NCBI GenBank assembly: GCA_016125285.1
Contig: WGMA01000020.1
Coordinates: forward strand, 1 to 64,000
Origin: Phycisphaera sp.
GTDB lineage: Bacteria > Planctomycetota > Phycisphaerae > Phycisphaerales > Zrk34
Length of the DNA stretch: 64,000 bases
Direction: 5' to 3'
The translations under genes and the position numbers were made by a program. Under the pieces are notes generated by a model. That model was not told the DNA's origin. It worked only from the letters and a program-made list of their open reading frames with translations, and searched no databases. Shown one piece after another: positions 49,355-59,085 of the stretch; the stretch's first letter is position 1, and every line of letters begins with the position of its first letter.

Positions 49355-50314
49355 ATGGGCATTCCGATCGGCCAGCGTTACACCGCGACGATGAAGGGCT
49401 CGACGATGAAGCGGGCCGACTGCGAGTCGTGCAAGCAGGCCTACTACTACAAGGTTGAGCGGTCGGCGACCGGCGAGGGATCGAGCATCCTGTGGCTGGA
49501 CAACGAAGGCGCCTCGGACCGTGCTTCGTCCGCCGCCGAGGTGGCGTTGAAGGCCGCACTGGACAAGGCCGTCGATCTCGTCGCCTGCCCTAACTGCGGC
49601 TACTTCCAGAAGAACATGGTCTCGCGGGGCAAGTGGCGCCGGTTCGGGTGGACGTTCGGCGTGCTGGCGCTGGTCGCGGTCATCCTGCTGGTCATCGCAG
49701 CGGCCCAGTCGGATCGTCGTGGGAATTCGTCGTCGGCGTTCATGATCGCGGCGCTGGTCACCGGCGTTGCGGGATTCGTGCTCGGCGTCGTCTGGTTCAT
49801 CGCGTACAACCCCAACCGCGGTCACGAGGAGAAGGGCGGTCGCCGCCGCGATATCGCCAGCGCCAGCCGCGGCATCCCCGAGGAAACCTTCGACGCCAAG
49901 TACAACCGCTCGGATGATCAGATCCGCGCCGACATGCACCGCGCTCTGCGCGAGGCGATGCTGGTGACCGCCGCGGCCGACGGCGCCGTCGTCGACGTCG
50001 AGATCGAATCCGTGGCCAGGCTCGTCGAGCAGATCACAGAATCTCGCCCGGACCCCAGCGTGCTGCGCACCGAGGCGGCGGGTTTCGCGGGCGGGAACGA
50101 GCAACTCCATCAGCAGTTCCACACGCAGTTGGCCGACCTGGCGCCGTACCTCAGCGACGAAGGCAGGGGGCTGTTCATTAAGGCATCGCTTATCGTCGCG
50201 GCCGCCGACCGGCAGGTCGAGGACGCGGAGTGGGACATGCTTGCGAAGATCGGCGCGTCGTTGAACATGACCGTCCCGCAGATCAACGCGGTGATCGATC
50301 AGATGACTAAGTGA
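49355..50314 (+). CDS. Membrane protein with zinc ribbon and TerB-like domain
   Basis: 319 residues from ATG 49355 with GGGGG upstream. An N-terminal zinc-ribbon-like part has CESCKQAYYY and CPNCGYFQ. Two membrane helices follow (FGVLALVAVILLVIAAA and MIAALVTGVAGFVLGVVWFI). The C-terminal ~130 residues look like a TerB/tellurite-resistance-type helical domain: REAMLVTAAADGAVVDVEIE and IVAAADRQVEDAEWDMLAKI are duplicated acidic helices typical of that fold. Cytoplasmic face likely. Role unknown; the domain often appears in envelope stress proteins. Confidence 0.7.
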   Translation: MGIPIGQRYTATMKGSTMKRADCESCKQAYYYKVERSATGEGSSILWLDNEGASDRASSAAEVALKAALDKAVDLVACPNCGYFQKNMVSRGKWRRFGWTFGVLALVAVILLVIAAAQSDRRGNSSSAFMIAALVTGVAGFVLGVVWFIAYNPNRGHEEKGGRRRDIASASRGIPEETFDAKYNRSDDQIRADMHRALREAMLVTAAADGAVVDVEIESVARLVEQITESRPDPSVLRTEAAGFAGGNEQLHQQFHTQLADLAPYLSDEGRGLFIKASLIVAAADRQVEDAEWDMLAKIGASLNMTVPQINAVIDQMTK

Positions 50315-50391
50315 ACGCCGGTGGGACTGGCTGAACGGGCCATCGTGTCAGGACGTACCGCGTGTCACCAGACGCGGACGACCTCGTCGAA

Positions 50392-50709
50392 TCAGTAGAA
50401 CGAATCGATCACGACGCCGGCCACGAAGAGGATCATGAACATCGCCATGATCGACGTGGCCACCAGAATCGAGCGTGTTGTCGGATCCGTCGGGGCGGTG
50501 ACGCACGCGGTGATCATGAGGCCGAGACCGACACAGACGCCTGCCAGTTCGGTCCACGGATTGATCCAGGTCGCCGTGCTGTGTGTCGTGGTCACGCCCG
50601 ATCGGCTCGTCCGGATGGCTTCGAACAGAATCAGTCCGATCGGCGTGGTCAGCGCGCTACCGATCCACACCCAGAGCTGCCAGTGATGCCATACGTAGCG
50701 TCGTTTCAC
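50392..50709 (-). CDS. Small membrane protein coupled to the desaturase-like gene
   Basis: 105 residues from GTG 50709, which overlaps the stop of the upstream gene as GTGA. It starts VKRRYVWHHWQLWVWIGSAL (with Met at the GTG). Hydrophobic helices lie at WVWIGSALTTPIGLILFEAI, LAGVCVGLGLMITACV and VATSIMAMFMILFVAGVVI. No family recognised. Translational coupling suggests it works with or stabilises the hydroxylase. Confidence 0.6.
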   Translation of the reverse strand: MKRRYVWHHWQLWVWIGSALTTPIGLILFEAIRTSRSGVTTTHSTATWINPWTELAGVCVGLGLMITACVTAPTDPTTRSILVATSIMAMFMILFVAGVVIDSFY

Positions 50710-51560
50710 GATGCTGCTCGCGTTGGCGATGGATCGTCGGTGTGCGCCGGGCAAAGGACTTCCTCGGGCGTACGGGGTGGTTCGGTCACCGCGTCCACGG
50801 CGTCGAGGTAGTCGGCGTGGTTCGTGCCCATCAGGCGGTCCCAGAGGTTGAAGTAGAGGCTGAAGTTGCAGCCGACGTGGCTGTGGTGCATGTCGTGGTG
50901 CACCGTCGTGTTGTGCCAGCCGAGCAGGCGGTGGCGGGCGAAGCCGTGGGGCAGCAACTCGTAGCCGAGATGGCCGCCGACGTTCATGATCGTCATGTAC
51001 AGCAGCCAGAGCCCCGCGACGTACAGGTGCACCGGCATCACGATCACGACGAGCGGGAAGACGATCGCGTGGATCAACGCCTCGACGGGGTGGAAGCTGA
51101 ACGCGGCCCACGGCGAGGGGTTGTGGCTGCGGTGATGCACGGCGTGCACGTGCCGAAACAGCGGACGCCAGTGCATCAGGCGGTGCGTCCAGTAGAACCA
51201 CGCGTCGTGAATCAGCACGAGCGCGACGAGTGACAACGCGAAGTACCCCCAGCCGTAGTCGTTGACGTTGTAGTACAGCATCAGCCAGCCGCGCCGCTGC
51301 AGCGCGACGGTGAGCACGCCGACGGCTGCGAAGATCGCGAACGAGATCACGCTGAGCGCGACCTCCCGGCGGATCTGCGTCGCGGCGGGGCGGCCGGGCT
51401 GGATCTTCCGCGCGGTCATCGCCCGACGGAACAGCACGTAGAACAGCACCCACGCGCCGCCTGCCAGCACGAGGTACCGCAGGAAGTGGATGGCGTAACC
51501 GGCAAAAAACACGCGCCACGGGTCGGCCAGCACGTGCTCGATGGCGTCGGTGAGGGGCAT
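50706..51560 (-). CDS. Sterol desaturase / fatty acid hydroxylase family protein
   Basis: Di-iron membrane enzyme; 284 residues from ATG 51560 (MPLTDAIEHVLADPW). The histidine clusters that bind iron are all visible: HDAWFYWTHRLMH, HAVHHRSHNPSPW and HHDMHHSHVG, the classic HxxxH, HxxHH, HxxHH set, between four or so membrane helices. Family members hydroxylate or desaturate sterols, carotenoids or fatty chains; the substrate is unknown. The 4-base overlap with the next gene indicates an operon. Confidence 0.88.
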   Translation of the reverse strand: MPLTDAIEHVLADPWRVFFAGYAIHFLRYLVLAGGAWVLFYVLFRRAMTARKIQPGRPAATQIRREVALSVISFAIFAAVGVLTVALQRRGWLMLYYNVNDYGWGYFALSLVALVLIHDAWFYWTHRLMHWRPLFRHVHAVHHRSHNPSPWAAFSFHPVEALIHAIVFPLVVIVMPVHLYVAGLWLLYMTIMNVGGHLGYELLPHGFARHRLLGWHNTTVHHDMHHSHVGCNFSLYFNLWDRLMGTNHADYLDAVDAVTEPPRTPEEVLCPAHTDDPSPTRAAS

Positions 51561-51678
51561 GGGGCAGCGCCTGCGTGAGAGGTGTGCGTCCATTATACGG
51601 AACGGCCGCGCCCGACCGGAGCCCGAATTGTAACGCACCGTTGAACGCGCGGCGGGGTCGATCGTCTTATTCAGTACG

Positions 51679-53304
51679 ATGAGCATGCACCCCCAATACA
51701 CCACGTCGCACAGCGCACAGGACCGGGATGACCGGCCCCGCGGGACCGCCGAGCGGAGTTCGATGCTCGGTGGCGGCCTGATGCGGAACATCTTCAAGAG
51801 CATCATTGCCAGCCTGATCGCCACGCTGATCGCCGCGGTGGGGGTCGGGGCGAACACGGGCGTGTCCAACGGCGGCGACCCCGAAGTGCCCGACCCGGTC
51901 GCGCCGCGCCCGCCGGTCCGCCAACTGCCGCCGAACGACCCGCAGGTCGTCGGCTACCTCCAATACCGCGACGTGATCCGTCAGACCGCGGGGATGGTCG
52001 GCGACAGCGACGCGCAGCGTATGGCGGCGGCGCACGGGATGAAGGTGCTGAACGTGACGTGGGAGGACACGGGGCGATTCAAGAACTTGGCGGTCGGGCC
52101 GAACATCTCGGACATGACGATCCAGGTGCAGCAGATGGACCCGCGCACGGAGCAGTTCGAGCTGAGCTGCATGCCGGTGATCCGCTTCCCGAACTTTGAG
52201 GACAAGACGGGCGACGTGCCGACGGACCGCTTTCAGCTGCTGGTCGGCAACGAGAAGCCGGGCGGGGCGCTGCGGAAGATCACGCTGAAGGAACTGCTGC
52301 AGAACCCGACGAAGTACATGACAAACGCGGACTCGTGGAAGTCGCCGGGCGGGTGGTTCGGCAAGAAGCCGCGGACGCTGTGGGCGGAGCGCGACACGCA
52401 CGTGCTGGTCTCGGCGCAGGCGTGCTTCCTGCCGATCCCGCGCAGCGGTGAGGCGACGTTCAACCCGGTGCTGTTCAACTACCAGTCGGGCAAGGAGAAC
52501 CCGGCGGTGTTGGCGATCCTCGTGACGCCGCAGGGCACGAGCATGACGGTGATCGACAACACGCGCGACGCGTTCGCGGCGGGGCAGACGTGGGGCCAGC
52601 GGCTGTTCTTCAACAAGGCCGGCGAGCGTGCTCCGCTGACGGGCAAGCGCCTCAGCGACGTGGCGCGCCCCGTGCCGACGCCCTTGCCTGGCGATCGCCC
52701 CGGCGTCGTGACGTCAGCGGTGCACGACGGCGCCAACATGGTGATGCTGATCCAGGTGCCGCTGAAGCACAAGGACCTGATGCGTAGCGGCGGGCTGGGG
52801 CTGTCATTCGGCGCCGAGGAAGACACGGCGGCCGCGACCAGCGTGGACGACTTCGCGGCGCGGAAGTCCGACGTCGAGGCCGCGGTGATCGGCCACGGGC
52901 GTGTCGAGGGGCCTTTCACCGAGGTCGATAACCTGCCCGTCGAGCGCGACCCGCGGTTCCCGGTGCGGGTGACGGTTCAGTTCTACAAGGCGACGTCCAA
53001 CGGCGTGGTCGACGACCGCGACGTGGCGCAGATCGCCAGGCAGATCCAGCGGGTGTACGACGACGCGGACTACGTCGGATCGCTCGTGGTCGAGGGCGAG
53101 ACGGGGCGGCCGACGGAGCACGACGGCCCGAAGGCCGAGCCCGCCGACTGGTGGCAGCGGTTCTGGGAGAAGCACGAGCGCGAGACGCTGATCACGCAGG
53201 AGCAGACGATGGTGCTGCTGCGTCAGATCCACGGCGAGGATTACCGGCCGACGACCGAGGCGCAGCTGCGACGCGACATCGAGGCGCTGCGTGCGGAGAA
53301 GTAG
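51679..53304 (+). CDS. Putative exported protein of unknown function, 541 aa
   Basis: A hydrophobic segment (IFKSIIASLIATLIAAVGVG) at ~38-57 follows a polar N-terminus, so it is exported or anchored; an internal ATG (MRNIF, 51781) would give a more usual signal peptide. The rest is soluble and beta-rich (FQLLVGNEKPGGALRKITLK, THVLVSAQACFLPIPRSGEA, PAVLAILVTPQGTSMTVIDN). It ends in a charged helix (ETLITQEQTMVLLRQIHGED). No family recognised. Convergent with the SUFU-like gene, nine bases between stops. Confidence 0.65.
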   Translation: MSMHPQYTTSHSAQDRDDRPRGTAERSSMLGGGLMRNIFKSIIASLIATLIAAVGVGANTGVSNGGDPEVPDPVAPRPPVRQLPPNDPQVVGYLQYRDVIRQTAGMVGDSDAQRMAAAHGMKVLNVTWEDTGRFKNLAVGPNISDMTIQVQQMDPRTEQFELSCMPVIRFPNFEDKTGDVPTDRFQLLVGNEKPGGALRKITLKELLQNPTKYMTNADSWKSPGGWFGKKPRTLWAERDTHVLVSAQACFLPIPRSGEATFNPVLFNYQSGKENPAVLAILVTPQGTSMTVIDNTRDAFAAGQTWGQRLFFNKAGERAPLTGKRLSDVARPVPTPLPGDRPGVVTSAVHDGANMVMLIQVPLKHKDLMRSGGLGLSFGAEEDTAAATSVDDFAARKSDVEAAVIGHGRVEGPFTEVDNLPVERDPRFPVRVTVQFYKATSNGVVDDRDVAQIARQIQRVYDDADYVGSLVVEGETGRPTEHDGPKAEPADWWQRFWEKHERETLITQEQTMVLLRQIHGEDYRPTTEAQLRRDIEALRAEK

Positions 53305-53313
53305 GGCGGGCGG

Positions 53314-53973
53314 CTAGACGACGGGCGCGCGGTCGAGGTCGGAGTAGGGGTAGTGACCGGCGTCGCGCAGCAGCTTGATGAGCTTGGCGCCGCCGTTGTC
53401 CATCGCGTACTGCATCTCGGAGCGGAAGACCTCCATAATCAGCAGCAGGCCGAAGCGGTCGGTCTGCTCGTCGTCGTGCAGGGCATAGCCGTCGAAGATG
53501 AAGCACTTACCGGAAAGATCGCCGAACCCGTCGGGGAACTCGCTGGTCTCGTGGGGATTCAGCGAGGCGATCTCGCTGTAGCGGGCGATCGCGTTGAGCA
53601 CGCGGTTGATGGTCGCGTGCGACTTGCCGAACGGCGTGTCGTCGTCGCCGGCGTTGTCGAGGTCGAGCGCGTGCGGCGTGAACATGACCAGCTCGTAGTT
53701 GCGATAGACGCGGTTCGCCGAGCCCTGCCCGGGCACGACAGACAGTTCCTTGGTGGCGATCGCGGTGCCGGACACGCCGTTGGGGTAGTAGTAGAGGTCG
53801 AGCCCGCCGCCGACGGAGTAAGGGATGATGGCGTGCATCACGATGTCGTGCTCGGCGCCGAGCGAGTCTTCGAGCAGACGCGATTTGTGTTCGTACCACG
53901 CCTCGGCGGCGGCTTCGTCGAACTCCTCGGGTTTAGAGCCCAGCCCGAGCCATTGCTTGATTCGGCTGATCAT
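53314..53973 (-). CDS. Suppressor-of-fused-like domain protein
   Basis: 219 residues, cytoplasmic. The blocks VMHAIIPYSVGGGLDLYYYP, GTAIATKELS, YELVMFTPHALDL and GLLLIMEVFRSEMQYAMDNG fit the bacterial SUFU-like domain (PF05076 type), where xHxIxP, LDLYxYPxG and TxELS recur. These proteins often function as immunity or binding proteins in bacteria, but no toxin gene is seen here. Short helical N-terminus MISRIKQWLGLGSKPEEFDE. Confidence 0.65.
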   Translation of the reverse strand: MISRIKQWLGLGSKPEEFDEAAAEAWYEHKSRLLEDSLGAEHDIVMHAIIPYSVGGGLDLYYYPNGVSGTAIATKELSVVPGQGSANRVYRNYELVMFTPHALDLDNAGDDDTPFGKSHATINRVLNAIARYSEIASLNPHETSEFPDGFGDLSGKCFIFDGYALHDDEQTDRFGLLLIMEVFRSEMQYAMDNGGAKLIKLLRDAGHYPYSDLDRAPVV

Positions 53974-54175
53974 GTTGTGGGATCCCCAGAGTGCGCCGAT
54001 CGGTGAATCCCCCCGGACTCATGCCGATCGACGCTGTGAAACAGATAGCATCGCCGAAGTCGGTTTGTAGGTCAATCGTAGACTTGAAGATCGGTGCAGC
54101 CGGACGGATGGGCCTCGCCTGTCTCGCATCCCGCCCCTTGGACGAGCGGCGCGGCGAAGGCGACAGTCGGCTTGA

Positions 54176-54181
54176 TATACT
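54176..54181 (+). promoter_or_regulatory. -10 box of the TPR membrane protein gene, leaderless type
   Basis: GATATACTG contains TATACT, ending six bases before ATG 54188; no Shine-Dalgarno element. Confidence 0.45.
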
Positions 54182-54187
54182 GTTCAC

Positions 54188-56287
54188 ATGTCGAGTCAGG
54201 GTAATTCGTTGCGGGCCGAAGGCGGCCTGAATCGTGGTGCGGTCATCGCGGTGGCGATCGGCCTGGTCGCGCTCGTGTACGGCTTGTACGGGCAGACGGC
54301 GACGTTTGAATTCGTGCGATATGACGACCCGACGTTTGTCACGGAAAACCCAGCCACGCGTGAAGGCTTGACTGGCTCGACCATCGCGTGGGCCTTCACC
54401 AATACACAGGCGGGCGCCTGGTATCCCGTGACATGGCTGAGCCACATGTTCGACGTAACCTTGTTCGGCCTCAACGCGGGCGGGCACCACCTGACGAGCG
54501 TGACGCTGCATGCGCTGAACACGCTGCTGGTGCTGGGGCTTCTGCTGCGGATGACGGGTCGGCTGTGGCCGAGCGCACTGGTCGCGGCGCTGTTTGCTGT
54601 CCACCCGATGCAGGTGGAGGCCGTGGCTTGGATCGGCGATCGGAAGGGCGTGCTGAGTGGCACGTTCTGGCTCCTGTCGCTGCTTGCTTACGTCTGGTAC
54701 ACGGAACATCCGGGTTGGCGACGGTATGTGTGGATCGTTGTGATGATGGCGTTGGGGCTGATGACCAAGCCGACCCTGATCATGTTGCCGGCGGTCGTGT
54801 GGTTGCTGGACATCTGGCCCCTGGAACGGTGGCGTTCTCCATCCCCCGAGCAGGACGCGTCCACGGCCGCGGTGGCGACACGGCGCGGGCTGCTCCTTGA
54901 GAAACTACCGCTGGTCGCGCTGGCGGCGGCGTCGCTGCTCGTCACGATGGCGGTCAAGATTGGCAAAGATGAACGTACGCTTGTCACACCGATCTTCGAA
55001 CGTGCCGGCAACGTGTGCCTCAACTACGTGACGCTGTTAAGGAAGGCGGTCTGGCCCAGCGACTTGTCGATTCCTTACCCGGCTCGTGACTCGATCGACT
55101 GGATGCTCGTCGGCGTGGCAGGGCTGGTTCTTGCGGGCGTCACCGTGGCGTTGTATTTCGTGCGTCGCGAGCGTTACCTTCTGGTCGGTTGGCTGTGGTT
55201 CCTGATCATCATGGTGCCGACTTCCGGCGTGATCTCGATCGGGCATCACGCGTTCGCCGACCGGTACATGTACATCCCCCAATTGGGTCTGCTGGTGATG
55301 TTGGTCTGGTCGATCAGCGCGTGGTGTGGCAATCGGCCTGCTCGGGTCCGCGTGGCGGCCGGGGTTGCCGCGGTCTTGTTGGTGGCGTGCTCGCTGCTCA
55401 CCTGGCGACAGATCGGCGTCTGGAAGAACACCCAGACGTTGTTCGCGCACACGCTCGCGTTGCAGCCGAGCAACACGTTGGCGAACGAGCAACTGGGGTA
55501 CATCGCCCAGCACGGCCCCCAACCCGATCTCGCCGCCGCGGAACGACACTATCTGGCCGCGGAGGGCGATGAACTCGACCGGGCCACGCGGCGGGACTGG
55601 CTCGGACAGATCTGCGAAGCACGCGGCGATTTTAAGAAGGCCGAAGAGTGGTATCGCATGGCCATGAAGGATGATCCTGATGCCGTCGGTCCATGCTTCC
55701 GCCTTGCAGTACTGCTCAAGAAACAGGGACGCCTCGACGCCGAGGAGATCGTGCTACTCGATGCGGTTAAACGCAATCCAGACGACTCGGAACTTCTCAA
55801 CGAACTGGGCGTGCTATATCAGTCACGCAATCAGATCGATCGCGCGATCGACGTGTTCAAGAAGGCCGTCGCGATTGATCCGTTGGCGAAGACCTTCTTC
55901 AATCTTGGTGTGATTTATGAATCACACAATCAGATCGACCTCGCGATCAAGAGCTATCAGGCGGCGCTGTCGGCACGCGAAACCTCGGACGCACAAGCGA
56001 TGTCTCACGGCCATCTCGGGTTCCTGTTCCTCAAGAGCGGGAAGACCGATGTCGCCCTGTATCACCTTCAGAATGCAACGCAGAAGCTGCCCGACGATCC
56101 GGTCAATCAGTACCTTCTAGGTGTCGCGCTGGCGCGTGTGGGACAGCGGGAGGGCGCCGCTCAAGCGTTCCGCACGGCGCTACGGATCAAGCCCGATATG
56201 GAGCAGGCCAGGGCCGCGCTCGATCGACTGGCCCAGCCACCCGCCAATCAGAGCGCGCCAAAGACGGCGACACCCCCGGCTCGCTGA
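54188..56287 (+). CDS. TMTC-like membrane protein with C-terminal TPR repeats
   Basis: 699 residues. Residues 1-400 hold about ten membrane helices. After the first helix, an outer loop has FEFVRYDDPTFVTENPATRE; the DDP acidic pair is where GT-C glycosyltransferases have the catalytic Asp. HHLTSVTLHALNTLLVLGLL and ALFAVHPMQVEAVAWIGDRK are typical of this family. The C-terminal ~290 residues are five to seven TPR units (EEWYRMAMKDDPDAVGPCFR, AIDVFKKAVAIDPLAKTFFN, ALYHLQNATQKLPDDP). Related to the eukaryotic TMTC O-mannosyltransferases; protein glycosylation is therefore plausible but inferred. Confidence 0.82.
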   Translation: MSSQGNSLRAEGGLNRGAVIAVAIGLVALVYGLYGQTATFEFVRYDDPTFVTENPATREGLTGSTIAWAFTNTQAGAWYPVTWLSHMFDVTLFGLNAGGHHLTSVTLHALNTLLVLGLLLRMTGRLWPSALVAALFAVHPMQVEAVAWIGDRKGVLSGTFWLLSLLAYVWYTEHPGWRRYVWIVVMMALGLMTKPTLIMLPAVVWLLDIWPLERWRSPSPEQDASTAAVATRRGLLLEKLPLVALAAASLLVTMAVKIGKDERTLVTPIFERAGNVCLNYVTLLRKAVWPSDLSIPYPARDSIDWMLVGVAGLVLAGVTVALYFVRRERYLLVGWLWFLIIMVPTSGVISIGHHAFADRYMYIPQLGLLVMLVWSISAWCGNRPARVRVAAGVAAVLLVACSLLTWRQIGVWKNTQTLFAHTLALQPSNTLANEQLGYIAQHGPQPDLAAAERHYLAAEGDELDRATRRDWLGQICEARGDFKKAEEWYRMAMKDDPDAVGPCFRLAVLLKKQGRLDAEEIVLLDAVKRNPDDSELLNELGVLYQSRNQIDRAIDVFKKAVAIDPLAKTFFNLGVIYESHNQIDLAIKSYQAALSARETSDAQAMSHGHLGFLFLKSGKTDVALYHLQNATQKLPDDPVNQYLLGVALARVGQREGAAQAFRTALRIKPDMEQARAALDRLAQPPANQSAPKTATPPAR

Positions 56288-56343
56288 CGTTTGATCGGTC
56301 GCGTGGACGGGCCGGTGAACGCATCGCGTGTGCGGTCGACCTG

Positions 56344-57696
56344 TCAGGGCGTGACGACGGCGCGGCCGACCGAGTAATACGTGAACCCCGCGCGGCGCAT
56401 CGCGTCGAGGCGGTGGAGGTTGCGGCCATCGAAGATCACCGGCGACTTCATGCCCTTCTTGACGGCGCGGAAGTCGGGGTTCTTGAACTCGTCCCAGTCG
56501 GTGCAGATGACCAGTGCGTCGGCGGCGTCGGTGGCTTCGATCGGGTCGTCGACGTAAGCGATGGCGTCGCCGAACACCTCGCGGGTGGTGTGCTCGGCGA
56601 CCGGGTCGTACGCGGCGACCGTCGCCCCGGCGTCGAGCAGGTGGCGGATGATCGTCACCGACGGCGCCTGTCGCATGTCGTCGGTGCCGGGCTTGAACGC
56701 CAGGCCCCACACGGCGACGCGCTTACCCGCGAGCGCCCCGCCGAAGTGCTTGTCGATCTTCGCGATGAACCGCTGACGCTGCGCGTTGTTGACCTCGTCG
56801 ACCGCCTCGAGCACGCGAGCCGGCGTGTCCGACTCCTGCCCCATCGAGATGCACGCCAGCACGTCCTTGGGGAAGCACGACCCGCCGTAGCCCAGGCCCG
56901 GGTAGAGGAACTTGTTGCCGATGCGCGCGTCGGCGCACATGCCGAGCCGCACCTGGTCGATGTCAGCCCCGAACGACTCGCACAGCGACGCGATCTCGTT
57001 GATGAACGAGATCTTCGTCGCGAGCATGCAGTTGCTGGCGTACTTGACCATCTCCGCCGACGGGATGTCCATCGTGTAGATCGGGTTGCCCTGACGCACG
57101 AACGGCGTGTACAGGTCGCGGAGGCGATCGGCGGCGTGATCGGTTTCGACGCCGATGACCACGCGGTCCGGCTTGTTGAAATCGTTGATCGCCGCGCCTT
57201 CCTTGAGGAACTCGGGGTTGGACGCCATGTGGAACGGCTTGGACGTGTGCGCCGCGAGCTCGGCCTTGACGCGTGCGTTGGTGCCGACGGGCACGGTGGA
57301 CTTGACGATGACGATCTTCTCGGGATCGTTGTCGGCGTCGCCGCCGGTGGCGCCAGGCGCGGCCTGCATCGCGGCGGCGATGTCACGGGCGACGGCGATC
57401 ACGGCGGTCAGGTCGGCCCGGCCTCGGTCGTCGGAGGGCGTGCCGACGCAGATGAACACCGCCTCGGCGGGGCGATAAGCGGCGTCCTTGTCGGTGGTGA
57501 AGTGCAGGCGGCCGGCGCGGACGTTGTGCTCGATCATCTCCTCGAGACCGGGCTCGTAGATCGGCACGCGACCGGCTTGGAGCTGCGCGATCTTGCCCGC
57601 ATCGATGTCGAGACACGTGACATCGTTGCCCTTGTTCGCGAGGCACGTGCCGGTGACGAGACCGACGTAGCCCGTGCCTACCATGGTCAGACGCAT
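56344..57696 (-). CDS. ugd: UDP-glucose 6-dehydrogenase
   Basis: Makes UDP-glucuronate from UDP-glucose with NAD, for surface polysaccharide. 450 residues from ATG 57696 (MRLTMVGTGYVGLVTGTCLA), set by AGGAG six bases upstream. Motifs: VGTGYVGLV, GTPSDDRGRADLT, KSTVPVGTN, SNPEFLKEGAAI, and the catalytic Cys in GLGYGGSCFPKDV; then VWGLAFKPGTDDMRQAPS and the C-terminal UDP-binding half. It is the second nucleotide-sugar dehydrogenase in the locus and differs from the first in its GGSCFPKD motif. Convergent with the TPR membrane protein gene. Confidence 0.93.
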   Translation of the reverse strand: MRLTMVGTGYVGLVTGTCLANKGNDVTCLDIDAGKIAQLQAGRVPIYEPGLEEMIEHNVRAGRLHFTTDKDAAYRPAEAVFICVGTPSDDRGRADLTAVIAVARDIAAAMQAAPGATGGDADNDPEKIVIVKSTVPVGTNARVKAELAAHTSKPFHMASNPEFLKEGAAINDFNKPDRVVIGVETDHAADRLRDLYTPFVRQGNPIYTMDIPSAEMVKYASNCMLATKISFINEIASLCESFGADIDQVRLGMCADARIGNKFLYPGLGYGGSCFPKDVLACISMGQESDTPARVLEAVDEVNNAQRQRFIAKIDKHFGGALAGKRVAVWGLAFKPGTDDMRQAPSVTIIRHLLDAGATVAAYDPVAEHTTREVFGDAIAYVDDPIEATDAADALVICTDWDEFKNPDFRAVKKGMKSPVIFDGRNLHRLDAMRRAGFTYYSVGRAVVTP

Positions 57697-57808
57697 GCCA
57701 AACTCCTGTGCGTGGACGGCCACCCAAGCCGATCCGGCGATCGGTTCGGCCAGTGTAGCGGCGGCATGCGGGGCGGCAACCGGCGTGTCGTCATTCCCCG
57801 GCGATTGC

Positions 57809-57836
57809 TTGTTTAGGCCGGGACCGCTGATATAAT
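57809..57836 (+). promoter_or_regulatory. Promoter of the prepilin-like genes
   Basis: TTGTTT (57809-57814), 16-base spacer, TATAAT (57831-57836). The leader of about 33 bases contains GGAGG before ATG 57876, in contrast to the leaderless genes nearby. Confidence 0.6.
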
Positions 57837-57875
57837 GCTTCGAAGTACCGGCACATCCAGCGCCCGGAGGTCGAC

Positions 57876-58961
57876 ATGTCGCAGAAACGGTATCCGCACA
57901 GCCATCCTGCAGCCCGTGGGTTCACGCTCATGGAACTGATGGTGGTGATTGTCATCCTCGTTCTGCTGATCGGCATCCTCTTGCCGGCGTTGCACTCCGC
58001 CCGCGCCAAGTCGCTGAAGACGACCAACCTCGCCCAGCTTTCGTCCATCGCCAAGGCGTGCGAGTCGTACCAGTTGGCCTATCAGGGCGTGATGCCGGGC
58101 TACCTGAAGGAAACCGATATCGCCGACAACTCGGGCGTGCGCGAAGTGTTCACGGGCAACGAGAATCTCGTGCTGAGCCTGATGGGCGGCATGGTTTCAA
58201 GCACGGCGACGATCGGCACCGCGTTCAGCAACCAGGCGGCGCTCAATTCTTATATGGGCAACGATTCGAGCGGAAGCGCGCAGAAGATCGACATCGATAA
58301 GGTCGGCCTCGGACCGCAGTCCGCCGCGGGGCGTCAGTTCGGTTCGTTCTACTCGCCGAAGGAGAACGAGCTGTTCGCGGTGACCGGCACGCTGACCTCG
58401 GACAACAACATGCCGGAGCTCGTCGACGGCGCCGGTGGATCACCGATCCTCTACTACCGCGCCACACCGCCGGTCGGGACGGGCGTTTCCAACGCGGTTG
58501 GGTTCTGCCGGTCGTGCAGCGACGCGCCGTCGCTTGTCGGGTCGTCCGCCTACTTCACCTTCCTCCGCGGCACGTGCGTCGACTACCTCGACGCCGTGGA
58601 GCTGAATACCGCCAAGGGCAAATACGTCGACAACAAGGACACCAGTCTGTTCTCGGCGACGCACGCCAATTCGGTGAACGGCGGCCCAGGCGGCCGTGGC
58701 ACACAGGCCGTGGCTGACAACCAGCTCGCGTGGTGGACGATCCACGAGTCGATGAGCGACGTCGCCAGCGCGGGGCAGGGCAACGCGAATCAGGATTCGA
58801 CCGGTTCGGACGCCGACATCGTCAAGGGCCAGTTCGTGCTGATCGCGGCGGGGCCCGACGGTGTATTCTGCGACGATACGCAAAACGGCGGTAATCTGAT
58901 CAAGCAGGCGAGCGACCGAAAGAACTTTGACGACGTGTCCGTGGTTGGCGGCATCAAGTAA
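57876..58961 (+). CDS. Prepilin-type N-terminal cleavage/methylation protein 1
   Basis: 361 residues. The type IV pilin-like signal ARGFTLMELMVVIVILVLLI at ~14-33 (G/F cleavage, Glu at +5) marks a pseudopilin or PulG-like exported protein. The long C-terminal part shares landmarks with the two following genes: ENLVLSLMGG, FYSPKENELFAVTG, MPELVDGAGGSPILYYRA, FVLIAAGPDGVF and a final FDDVSVVGG. This family is abundant in planctomycetes, where pseudopilins are thought to line secretion machines or bind surface polymers; the true role is unknown. GGAGG before the start. Confidence 0.88.
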   Translation: MSQKRYPHSHPAARGFTLMELMVVIVILVLLIGILLPALHSARAKSLKTTNLAQLSSIAKACESYQLAYQGVMPGYLKETDIADNSGVREVFTGNENLVLSLMGGMVSSTATIGTAFSNQAALNSYMGNDSSGSAQKIDIDKVGLGPQSAAGRQFGSFYSPKENELFAVTGTLTSDNNMPELVDGAGGSPILYYRATPPVGTGVSNAVGFCRSCSDAPSLVGSSAYFTFLRGTCVDYLDAVELNTAKGKYVDNKDTSLFSATHANSVNGGPGGRGTQAVADNQLAWWTIHESMSDVASAGQGNANQDSTGSDADIVKGQFVLIAAGPDGVFCDDTQNGGNLIKQASDRKNFDDVSVVGGIK

Positions 58962-59085
58962 AGGCAAGTTCAGCGGGGTAGGGACCGCCGCACTTCCTCA
59001 CGGACCGTTTCCCTTGGGTGTTGGGTGATACGCGAGTCGGACCGACGAGGCGCAGGACGCGTCGCGTCGCTATTGTCGTTTCGCA

